From: Desulfuromonadaceae bacterium
GTDB taxonomy: Bacteria; Desulfobacterota; Desulfuromonadia; Geobacterales; Pseudopelobacteraceae
DNA length: 64,000 nucleotides
Direction: 5' to 3'
NCBI GenBank assembly: GCA_028687585.1
Contig: JAQTZV010000028.1
Span: forward strand, 1 to 64,000
Both the position numbers and the translations under genes were made by a program. Every line of letters begins with the position of its first letter. Within the stretch, counting starts at the first letter, position 1. The notes under the pieces were generated by a model. That model saw only the letters and a program-made list of their open reading frames with translations. It made no database searches and was not told the DNA's origin. Positions 56,962 to 64,000 of this stretch are shown here, piece after piece.

Positions 56962-58335
56962 TTAATGATGTTGAGAGTGTTCGGAAGCGGATGCAGCCGG
57001 TGTAACGGGAAGCAGCTCCGGTTTGTCCGCCGGGAGCACTGTCGTCTGCACCGCCGCCGCTGCAACGGGATCGGTTCCCACGGTCGCTTCAAGCCGCGCC
57101 AACCCCATCATATACTCTGCCTGCGATTCGTAGAGTTCCCGCTCGTAGTTGAACAGGGTAATCCGGCTGTCAAGCAGGGACAGAAAATCCACCTTGTTGA
57201 CCCGGTAACCGATGACTGCCGATTCAAGGGATTGTTCCGCCTGGGGGATGATGCCGCTTTTGTAGAGCGACACCAGCTTTTCTCTTCTTTCCAACGTGGC
57301 AAGCAGGTCGGCGACGCTGGAAGCGATACCGTTTCTGAGGCTGTCCAGCTCATCTGCCGCCATGCGAATTTCCGAATCCGATTCAGCAACCATGGCATGA
57401 CGTCGTTCCCGCTGCAGCGGCAGGTTAAAGGTAACACCCAGACTATACGTGTCCAGCCCTTCATTACCCATCGCCGGATCACGTTGCATGTATTCGAGAG
57501 AGACATTAAAATCGGGATAAAAGTCTTTTCTGGCCAGTTTGTGCGCCGCTTCCCCCTTATCGATAAGGGCTTGAAGGCTTTTTATGGCGGGACGTTTTTC
57601 AAAGGCGGTTGTTCTCAACTTTTCAAACGACAACTGGAGCGGTTTGATCTCGAAGTCGCCAATCCTGCCTACCGCTGTTTCGGGAGAACGGGAAAGCAGG
57701 GCATTCAAGGACGCTTCAAGACTCTTGCGCCGCTGCTCCAGAGAAATTTTCATATCGAGCATTTTCGAGCGTTCAACCTGGGACTTGAAGAGGTCCTGCT
57801 GCGCCCCCTGCCCGACGGAGTACTTTGTCTCGGCAAGAGTAATGAAATCGTCTATAATTCTGATGTTTTTAGCAACGATCCCCAGTGATTTATCAGTATA
57901 GTAAATCTGGTAGTATGTCTCTTTTACCATCCTGACCAGTTCGAGTTTACGCTCCTCGACCTGCCACTTGTACGATTCGGCGCTTTTCTCGGCTATCTCC
58001 TGCTTAAGACCCCGCTTGCCCCAGAACGGGAGTTGTTGGGAAATACCGATCACCTTTCCGGTCATGGATTCCTTATGAAAATTGAACGGATCCTGGACAA
58101 CTCCATTCTGAATCTTCAACATCAGCATTGGATCTTCCAAGGATCCGGCCTGGACAATTCGGTTTTTGAACATCTGCCAGCGGGCTTCCGTAGACTTCAA
58201 CTCAGGATTGCCGGCAAGCGCTGTTTCAACAAGACGCGCCAACTCTTCAGCAGGCAATTTCGGCTCTTCCGCCCATGCTGTGACAGATGAAAGAGAAAAC
58301 AGCATTAGTAAAGCAAGGGTACGAAGGATTTTCAT
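56962..58335 (-). CDS. cusC: Outer-membrane efflux protein (CusC/TolC family)
   Basis: 457 residues with a signal peptide ending VTAWAEE. Two outer-membrane-efflux-protein repeats are visible (helical hairpins with ESYKWQVEERKLELVRMVKE and ESAVIGYRVNKVDFLSLLDS). It would form the channel for CusBA. The C-terminus is His-rich (HSQHH). It ends 24 bp before cusB. Confidence 0.88.
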   Translation of the reverse strand: MKILRTLALLMLFSLSSVTAWAEEPKLPAEELARLVETALAGNPELKSTEARWQMFKNRIVQAGSLEDPMLMLKIQNGVVQDPFNFHKESMTGKVIGISQQLPFWGKRGLKQEIAEKSAESYKWQVEERKLELVRMVKETYYQIYYTDKSLGIVAKNIRIIDDFITLAETKYSVGQGAQQDLFKSQVERSKMLDMKISLEQRRKSLEASLNALLSRSPETAVGRIGDFEIKPLQLSFEKLRTTAFEKRPAIKSLQALIDKGEAAHKLARKDFYPDFNVSLEYMQRDPAMGNEGLDTYSLGVTFNLPLQRERRHAMVAESDSEIRMAADELDSLRNGIASSVADLLATLERREKLVSLYKSGIIPQAEQSLESAVIGYRVNKVDFLSLLDSRITLFNYERELYESQAEYMMGLARLEATVGTDPVAAAAVQTTVLPADKPELLPVTPAASASEHSQHH

Positions 58336-58419
58336 GTGAACTCCTGACGGCTGGTTGTCGATGAAAAAATATTAAACTCACTGACAATACATATATCACT
58401 TTTACCGGAATTTTCTCTT

Positions 58420-59085
58420 TCACATCACCATGCCGTCCCTCAAACGGATGGTTCTGTCGGAGTAGGCTCCGTTCTCCGGATTATGGGTTACCATGACAAC
58501 GGTCTGACCGGCATCGTTCAGTTCCCGGAAAAGCGCCATGACCTCTTCGCTGGTTTTTGAATCCAGATTTCCGGTCGGTTCATCAGCGAGGAGTATATGC
58601 GGGTTATTGACAATTGCCCGCGCGATTGCGACCCGCTCCTGCTCGCCGCCGGAGAGCTGATTGGGCAGACGGTCAAGTTTTCCACCCAGCCCGACCCGTT
58701 CAAGGGCAGTACGTGCCGCACTCTTTTTTGCCGCTGTACCCATCTTGACGATGGCCAAAGGCAACATGACATTCTCGACGGCGGTCAGATAGGAAATAAG
58801 ATTGAATGACTGAAAGACAAATCCCAGATTCTGCGCCCGGAAGTCTGCCAGTTTTTCGCCGGGGAGTTTATACAGCGTTATGCCGGCCATCTCGACCTCA
58901 CCGGAGGTCGGATGATTCATGCCTCCCAGAACAGACAACAGCGTACTCTTGCCGGAACCGGACTGTCCCATGATGGTGATGAATTCACCGGCCTCAATAC
59001 TTATGTCAACGCCTCGCAGGGCTTCGACAACATCGTCACCACTGGTATATTGTTTTTTTACGTTTTTTATTTCAATGAGTGCCAT
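58420..59085 (-). CDS. ABC transporter ATP-binding protein (MacB/LolD type)
   Basis: 221 residues with Walker [10 protein letters not shown], signature [15 protein letters not shown], and Walker [12 protein letters not shown]. The sequence is typical of the ATPase of MacB/LolD/FtsE-type transporters. It pairs with the upstream FtsX-like permease gene. Its position between metal-binding proteins and the Cus genes suggests a part in metal handling. Confidence 0.93.
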   Translation of the reverse strand: MALIEIKNVKKQYTSGDDVVEALRGVDISIEAGEFITIMGQSGSGKSTLLSVLGGMNHPTSGEVEMAGITLYKLPGEKLADFRAQNLGFVFQSFNLISYLTAVENVMLPLAIVKMGTAAKKSAARTALERVGLGGKLDRLPNQLSGGEQERVAIARAIVNNPHILLADEPTGNLDSKTSEEVMALFRELNDAGQTVVMVTHNPENGAYSDRTIRLRDGMVM

Positions 59086-59124
59086 AATTACCTCGGTTTG
59101 ATCCCCCCCTTTTCAAGGGGCACG

Positions 59125-60285
59125 TTATAATGCCCGCAACGCCTCAGTCGGGTCCATCTTGCTTGCATGCAGTGCCGGATAGATACTTGCCAACACCCCC
59201 AGGAGCAATGCCAAACTTATCGAGCCTCCAGCGATCCAGCCGTCCCAGATCAGGTGGACGTTTTTGCTCTCAGCCATAAACGGCAGTGCCAGTTTGGCGC
59301 CCCCCATGCCGGCTGCATACCCGAGAAAACCGGCCAACAGGCTGACCAGTGCGGCTTCCAGCAGTATAATCTGCATGATATGACTCTTTCTAAAACCAAT
59401 AGCCCGAAATATGCCGATCTCAGTGGTTCGCTCGTTTACGCTGCCCATCATGGTAACAAAAACGATCAGTGAGCCGATAAAGACCACTACTCCGGCCATG
59501 GCATAGGAAAAGCGCTTGAACTGATCCAATGCTTTGAGCCGTCCTTCAACTACCTGTTGAATCGCCGATACCTTGGCGTCCGGTATTTTCTCGGCAATCT
59601 GGGTTACCATATCGCCAATCGGGCAGCCGGAACAGAGTGCCGCTACCTCAGCCATGCTGATTTTACCCTCCTTGTCCAAAAGCTTCTGGGCTTTTTTCAG
59701 CGAGGCAAACACCAATGCATCATCCTGTGAGCCGGTCTGGTCGAGTACTCCAGCGACCTTGAAGGACTCTCCCTTTATAGTGAGAGTGTCGCCCGGAGAG
59801 ACATTGAGCACCTTGGATGCATCAGAGCCGAGCAACAGGTCGTGTTCAGATTTCGGATCATTGCCGAAAATCTTCCACCATTGCTTCATCTTCAGTTCGC
59901 TCTCGAAGTTGACACCAACCAGCAATACGTCATGGTTATTAATGGTGATGCCGCCAAGCACCTTGGGGCTGATAACCGAGATGTTCTTGTGGTTGGTGAT
60001 GGTCCTGATCTTCGCCAGATCCTCCTCACGAATCTCTCGCTGATCAAAGGTTACCCCTCCAAGACTGATGCCGCCGTAATTCATGGCAAGCCCATTGTTC
60101 TGCGGGGTTATAAGTATATTCGCGCCAAACTCATCCATCTTCCGCTCAATATCACTGGACATCGAGCGAGTCAGAGTTACCAGAGTGACAATGGTGGCAA
60201 TGCCGACCATCAGACCGACCGTCAAAAATGCCATCTTGGCCTTACGGCGCTTCAGATTGTTAATGGAAATAGTGTGCAGTTTCAT
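59125..60285 (-). CDS. FtsX/MacB-type ABC transporter permease
   Basis: 386 residues. An N-terminal membrane segment (about 18-38) is followed by a large periplasmic domain (MacB_PCD-like) holding a CSGCPIG motif, then three C-terminal membrane segments ending ALHASKMDPTEALRAL, the FtsX hallmark. The start overlaps the stop of the DUF2318 gene by one base (TGATG). Such transporters move no substrate through the membrane themselves but do mechanical work (family knowledge). Confidence 0.9.
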   Translation of the reverse strand: MKLHTISINNLKRRKAKMAFLTVGLMVGIATIVTLVTLTRSMSSDIERKMDEFGANILITPQNNGLAMNYGGISLGGVTFDQREIREEDLAKIRTITNHKNISVISPKVLGGITINNHDVLLVGVNFESELKMKQWWKIFGNDPKSEHDLLLGSDASKVLNVSPGDTLTIKGESFKVAGVLDQTGSQDDALVFASLKKAQKLLDKEGKISMAEVAALCSGCPIGDMVTQIAEKIPDAKVSAIQQVVEGRLKALDQFKRFSYAMAGVVVFIGSLIVFVTMMGSVNERTTEIGIFRAIGFRKSHIMQIILLEAALVSLLAGFLGYAAGMGGAKLALPFMAESKNVHLIWDGWIAGGSISLALLLGVLASIYPALHASKMDPTEALRAL

Positions 60286-60749
60286 CAGAAATATCTCGCT
60301 CCGCCCTTGAGGTCGTTGACTGAAATGGTAACCGTGTCACCGTTCAACTGGTGTGGCAGATAGCCGGGGTTGCAACCGCCGGTGGCGTTAGGTCCGAGAC
60401 GATTGATGGCAAATTTCTGGTTGCAGTTTTTGCAGTTCATCTTGTCGCCCTGTTGTTCATACCCCTTTTTTGATTTGTAGCAGGAGTCACAGGCATCAAA
60501 AGCGGTCTTAATACTGCCGTCTGCCGCTTTGGCCGCGAAGAAGGTAATCTCCTTGCCGCCATCTTCAAATTTGTAGAAGTGAGCCTTGCCGTCAGCCAGT
60601 TTGGCAGCAGGAATCATTGCGACCCCGCCACTTACTTTTACTTTTTCGTACTTGCCCAGCGAGAAGGCAAATACAGTGACAGCCCCGACCAACAACGCCA
60701 ACGTTACCATGCCTGCCCATACAACCGAATTCCTGTTAATTGTTGCCAT
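60285..60749 (-). CDS. DUF2318 protein with cysteine clusters
   Basis: 154 residues with an N-terminal membrane anchor (11-31). The conserved region has CDSC (87, 90), CKNC (106, 109) and Cys126, matching the DUF2318 pattern. The family often accompanies iron or metal uptake genes and FtsX-like ABC transporters. Its cysteines probably bind a metal; biochemical function is unknown. Confidence 0.87.
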   Translation of the reverse strand: MATINRNSVVWAGMVTLALLVGAVTVFAFSLGKYEKVKVSGGVAMIPAAKLADGKAHFYKFEDGGKEITFFAAKAADGSIKTAFDACDSCYKSKKGYEQQGDKMNCKNCNQKFAINRLGPNATGGCNPGYLPHQLNGDTVTISVNDLKGGARYF

Positions 60750-60841
60750 TTTGATCTCCTTTAGTACGTTAAAATATATGTGCTGCGTTTGTTACGGGAA
60801 ATAATCTCGTTGCTGCGTGTTTCGCGTTTGTTCGGGTTATC

Positions 60842-61276
60842 TCAGCTTTTTTTGTTTGTTGATCCACACCCTCCGCCTTTACCGCCGCAGCATCCGGAAG
60901 ACGGGATCGCTTTTGCGCCGATATCCCTGCCGGTAGCCTGCTTGAACTGTTCCGGTGTCAGCACCTTGTACACATTACTGCCAAAGCCGCTGCTGATGAC
61001 CTGCGCTGCCAGCGCCTCAGGCTTGACACTCTTTGTGTCATAGCCAACAACTACCCAGCCACCCTCTACATCGACTTCAGTAACGGCAACACCCTTCAAA
61101 GATTCAAGCGCCTTGGTGATTTTGCTGGAGCAACTGCCGCACGTCATGCCGGTTGTCCGCAAGACCGCGACCGAATCAGCAGTAGCCCTGGCCGTAACAT
61201 AGAAACCAAGCAGTGAAAGGATTGTGATCGTTACAACAATTATGACTGCATTGACTAGCATTCTCTTGCGCTTCAT
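60842..61276 (-). CDS. Membrane-anchored heavy-metal-associated (HMA) protein
   Basis: 144 residues. An N-terminal membrane anchor (8-28) is followed by an HMA domain with GMTCGSC (Cys46, Cys49), the Cu(I)/Hg(II)-binding motif. A Cys/Gly-rich tail (SGCCGGKGGGCGS) could bind a further metal. It resembles a periplasmic or membrane metallochaperone and starts the efflux cluster. Confidence 0.87.
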   Translation of the reverse strand: MKRKRMLVNAVIIVVTITILSLLGFYVTARATADSVAVLRTTGMTCGSCSSKITKALESLKGVAVTEVDVEGGWVVVGYDTKSVKPEALAAQVISSGFGSNVYKVLTPEQFKQATGRDIGAKAIPSSGCCGGKGGGCGSTNKKS

Positions 61277-61704
61277 CGGCAGCTCTCCTTGGAGGAATTG
61301 TTCATATTCCGTAGTAATTCAAGGAGCGTGCCATTCGTGAAATGTGTCATAACATGCAGATATTGTTTCACAATACAGTTTTACCAACTATTCACACATT
61401 ATCCACACGGAGAATATTCTACAGCGATGGGGAGTATTCAGCAGTTAGCATACGTGAATACGGTACGTTATCAATTAGAAGGAGAATGGTCACTCATCGA
61501 AATAACTCATCCATGACCGGTTGCATTCTGCGACATTAGAGATATATTTCTATACAATAACAGCAATGCGCATAGTTATGGCGCTGTAAGCAAAAAACCA
61601 CATAGAATCATCACGTTCTATACACTACTTCCACAGCCGTCTATACCACATTTACGGTAAGCCGGTTATTTCGAGTTGCACGTAAACAGAGGGGGAGCAG
61701 CACC
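61277..61704. other. Divergent intergenic region between efflux cluster and corrinoid module
   Basis: No gene is supported in 428 bp. The left part should hold the promoter of the metal-efflux operon; no clear CueR or CusR box was found. A perfect DnaA-box sequence TTATCCACA lies at 61399-61407 but is alone. The right part leads to the corrinoid-protein gene, with GAGGGGGAG as its ribosome-binding site. Confidence 0.5.
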
Positions 61705-62373
61705 ATGAATCCTCATGAGTTAAGTGAAAAGCTGCTGGCCGCAATGATCAATGCCGATCGCACTGCTGCTGCGGCGCTGATTGAACAGGCACTTGCCGGC
61801 GGAATCGGGCACGGGCAGGTGATTACCGACGTTCTTGATCCGGCCATAGTCCGGCTGGGACGCTTGTGGGAGGACCAGGAGATGTCTCTGGCACAGAACT
61901 TTGTGGCCTCTAAAATAGCTGAAGACACCCTTTTGCGCTGCATACCCGACAAGGCAGAAAATTCCCACACGAAAGGTGCAGTCGTGATTGGCAATATCGA
62001 GGATGATTTTCACAGTCTCGGGCGAAAGACCGTGGGGCTGTTTCTTTCAGCCGCAGGATGGGATGTCCACGATTTAGGTAATGATGTGACGGCGGAAGAA
62101 CTCCTGAAAAAGGCAGTGGAGGTCGACGCCTGTGTAATCGGCGCCTCGGCAATGATGCAGACTACCGCACTGAACATCCGTAAACTGCGGCAGCTGATTG
62201 ACGAGCGCGGTCTCACGGACCGGATCAAACTGGCCGTTGGTGGCGCCGTATTCAACTGGCGTCCGGATCTGGTGGCCGAAGTTGGCGGTGACGGCTCCGC
62301 CCGCAATGCGATCGAGGCGGATGGCTTATTCATGCGGTTGCAGACAGAGGTACGCGGGGAGGTGCCGACTTGA
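61705..62373 (+). CDS. Corrinoid (B12-binding) methyltransfer protein, MtaC/MtbC-like
   Basis: 222 residues. The N-terminal helical cap (LDPAIVRLGRLWEDQEMSLA) is followed by the Rossmann-like B12 domain with DxHxxG (Asp101-Phe-His103-Ser-Leu-Gly106), ASAMM near 147 and VGG near 178. His103 would be the lower axial cobalt ligand. Such proteins carry methyl groups between a substrate methyltransferase and an acceptor enzyme. The stop overlaps the next gene's TTG start. Confidence 0.92.
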   Translation: MNPHELSEKLLAAMINADRTAAAALIEQALAGGIGHGQVITDVLDPAIVRLGRLWEDQEMSLAQNFVASKIAEDTLLRCIPDKAENSHTKGAVVIGNIEDDFHSLGRKTVGLFLSAAGWDVHDLGNDVTAEELLKKAVEVDACVIGASAMMQTTALNIRKLRQLIDERGLTDRIKLAVGGAVFNWRPDLVAEVGGDGSARNAIEADGLFMRLQTEVRGEVPT

Positions 62374-63404
62374 ATTCGTATCAACGGGTAATGGGTACCC
62401 TGTCGGGGCAGCCGGTGGATAAACTGCCGGTATTTGCGGTTTTGGGAGCTTATGGCGGAAAGCTGACCCATACTGATCTGCGCACCCTCTTTAGTGATGC
62501 ATCAGCCTACGTGGCCGGTCAACAGGCTCTGCAGCGGGAATTCGGTTTTGATCTGGTTATGACGCCATTTGTGTACACTGCCATTTCGGAAGCATTTGGC
62601 GGAGAAACCGCCTGGAGTGATACTCAGGCGCCCAACATGAAACGTCCGGGGGTACGCACCGCTGAGGAAGTACTTTCTGCGCCGTTACCGGACCCGCAGA
62701 AGTCCGGTTTACTTCCGGTCGTTCTCGATGCGACCCGGCGCCTGGCCGGCCTTTACAAGGAGCAGGTGCCGATTATCGGCGTTCTTCCCGGCCCCGCTGT
62801 CATGCCATCCCTGATCATCGGTATGGAGCAGTGGCTGGAGACCGTCCTGTTTGATGAAGTACTTGCACGGAAGCTGCTCGACCATACCGCACCGTTTTTT
62901 GTCTCGTGGGCCAATGCTCTGCTGGATGCCGGAGCCGACTGCCTGGTTATCACTGAAGGAATGGCAGCGGCAGAGATCGCTCCGCGAGCACTGTTTTCCG
63001 AGCGATTCCTGCCCTGTATAACTGCATCATTCGCACAGATTAACGGTCCCAAGGTGCTACATCATACCGGGGGGTGCATCAACCATATCCTTGATCTGCT
63101 TCCCGGCCTTCCAGGACTGGTCGGGGTCGCAGTCGGTTCCCGGGATGATCTTGCCGAAGCACGGCGGTTGATCGGACCCGATGTAACTCTTATCGGCAAT
63201 CTGGATAATCTGAGCTTTCCATCAGCCTCAGCCGACAAAATGTCTGAGTTGAGCCGGTCCTGTTTGCAGACAGCAGCACCCTCCGGCCATTACATCCTGG
63301 CCAATTCCGGCGCTGATATACCGCTGACGACACCCCCTGAAAACCTGCGTGCCATGTTGGCCGCCGCTGCAGCCTATTCAAAGGAGAGAGGAAGTATCGT
63401 ATGA
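62370..63404 (+). CDS. UroD-fold corrinoid methyltransferase-like protein
   Basis: 344 residues from a TTG start that overlaps the corrinoid gene (TTGA) and follows GGGGAGG. It belongs to the uroporphyrinogen decarboxylase/MtaA-MtbA fold (SYQRVMGTLSGQPVDKLPVF; ILANSGADIPLTTPPENLRA). In MtaA/MtbA, zinc is held by an H-x-C pair and a later Cys. Here these positions read His231-His-Thr233 and Ala315, so the cysteines are absent. It may use a different acceptor or mechanism. It is coupled to the DUF1638 gene (ATGA). Confidence 0.85.
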   Translation: MNSYQRVMGTLSGQPVDKLPVFAVLGAYGGKLTHTDLRTLFSDASAYVAGQQALQREFGFDLVMTPFVYTAISEAFGGETAWSDTQAPNMKRPGVRTAEEVLSAPLPDPQKSGLLPVVLDATRRLAGLYKEQVPIIGVLPGPAVMPSLIIGMEQWLETVLFDEVLARKLLDHTAPFFVSWANALLDAGADCLVITEGMAAAEIAPRALFSERFLPCITASFAQINGPKVLHHTGGCINHILDLLPGLPGLVGVAVGSRDDLAEARRLIGPDVTLIGNLDNLSFPSASADKMSELSRSCLQTAAPSGHYILANSGADIPLTTPPENLRAMLAAAAAYSKERGSIV

Positions 63405-64000
63405 CACCATCCACTATCTGGCTCTGTTGCGGTGTCGTCCGTGCCGAAATGGAGGAAGTGCAGCGCCGTGGCCTCATCGAGGGAGAACTTCTGTTCCTCG
63501 ATTCCATGCTGCATATGGATCCGCCACTGCTGGAAGCAACGCTGACTGCCGCGTTAGAAGAGAATCCTGACCAGCCCCACTGCCTGGTGTTGGTCTATGG
63601 CGACTGCTCAGCACACATGCTGGACTTGGTGCGACGCTTCCATGTCGGCCGGGTTGCCGTCATCAACTGCGCCCAACTGATGCTCGGCCGTGCGCGCTAT
63701 CGCCAGCTGATGCGTGAGGAAGCGTTTCTGGTTCTCCCCGAATGGGCCCGGCGCTGGGAACATATCATGAAAAGCGAACTGGGCCTGAACGAAGAGGTAG
63801 CGCACGGGCTGATGGGGGAAAACCGAGGGGTGCTGGTCTATCTCGACAGCGGCCTGGTTCCGGTGCCAGAGAGCCAACTGGAGGAGTTTTCGGCGTATAG
63901 CGGACTTCCCTGGCGGGTCGAAGCGGTGACACTGGATTGCATGTTGTCGTCGCTGCTCGATGCGCAGGTGAAGGCAAAAGCATCCCTTCCCTTGGTAGGT
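63401..64000 (+). CDS. DUF1638 protein (partial, cut by the window edge)
   Basis: An open frame of 200 residues begins at the ATG at 63401 (overlapping the previous stop) after AAGGAGAGAGG and runs without stop to the edge. The stretch LVYGDCSAHMLDLVRRFHVG and later residues fit DUF1638, a family seen with corrinoid methyltransferases. Biochemical role unknown. Confidence 0.75.
   Translation, partial: MTPSTIWLCCGVVRAEMEEVQRRGLIEGELLFLDSMLHMDPPLLEATLTAALEENPDQPHCLVLVYGDCSAHMLDLVRRFHVGRVAVINCAQLMLGRARYRQLMREEAFLVLPEWARRWEHIMKSELGLNEEVAHGLMGENRGVLVYLDSGLVPVPESQLEEFSAYSGLPWRVEAVTLDCMLSSLLDAQVKAKASLPLVG

Noticed and set aside
61277-61400. CueR or CusR operator before the efflux cluster
   Set aside because: No convincing dyad of either type was found by eye, so no regulator is assigned.
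61399-61407. DnaA box suggesting a replication origin
   Set aside because: A single TTATCCACA without a cluster, AT-rich unwinding region, or dnaA/dnaN nearby; chance match likely.

Overview
The window looks like a chromosomal segment of a Geobacter-like member of the Desulfuromonadota. This is judged from the gene set and style: a futalosine-pathway menaquinone gene (mqnD), hybrid-cluster protein with an HcpR-type operator, an MXAN_5187-like gene beside mfd, corrinoid methyltransfer genes, many two-component and c-di-GMP proteins, and dispersed palindromic repeats. No rRNA, tRNA or CRISPR array was seen.

Left part (1 to about 11,388): an accessory island abutting the 3' end of glmS. It holds a truncated IS1380-type transposase, a RES/Xre toxin-antitoxin pair with a perfect 15-bp inverted-repeat operator, a complete Wadjet operon (jetA-jetB-jetC-jetD, minus strand) flanked by near-identical 19-bp direct repeats, a truncated KAP-type P-loop NTPase, a frameshifted AlbA_2/Schlafen-type ATP-binding gene, and two unrecognised genes. 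The island ends in four 20-bp direct repeats whose outermost copy is preceded by a TGT terminus at 11388, exactly 24 bp from the glmS stop codon. This is the layout of the right end of a Tn7-family transposon sitting in attTn7. The island is therefore best read as cargo of a Tn7-like element whose transposition genes and left end are not in this window.

Core part (11.4-50 kb): glmS, a class A penicillin-binding protein, an L,D-transpeptidase, hcp, a radical SAM protein, a metallo-beta-lactamase-fold protein, an alkyltransferase-like protein with pcnB, a DUF362 ferredoxin protein, a periplasmic binding protein with a hybrid histidine kinase, dtd-mqnD, an M48 lipoprotein protease, a HAD hydrolase, an MFS transporter, mfd, glmU, a thioesterase, uvrA (with a palindromic repeat inserted in frame), a TetR regulator, nfo-moeA, a HDOD/histidine kinase next to a REC-PAS-GGDEF-EAL protein, mtnP and a DUF2062 protein. 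Several DNA-repair functions (mfd, uvrA, nfo, Atl) lie within 22 kb.

Right part (50-61.3 kb): a minus-strand metal-handling cluster. In transcription order it encodes an HMA-domain protein, a DUF2318 protein, a MacB/FtsX-type ABC permease and ATPase, a CusC/CusB/CusA copper-silver RND efflux system, a Met/His-rich periplasmic protein, a small cytochrome-c-like protein and a Met-rich lipoprotein. The far right (61.7 kb to the edge) is a plus-strand three-gene corrinoid module: a corrinoid-binding protein, a UroD-fold methyltransferase lacking the usual zinc cysteines, and a DUF1638 protein cut by the window edge.
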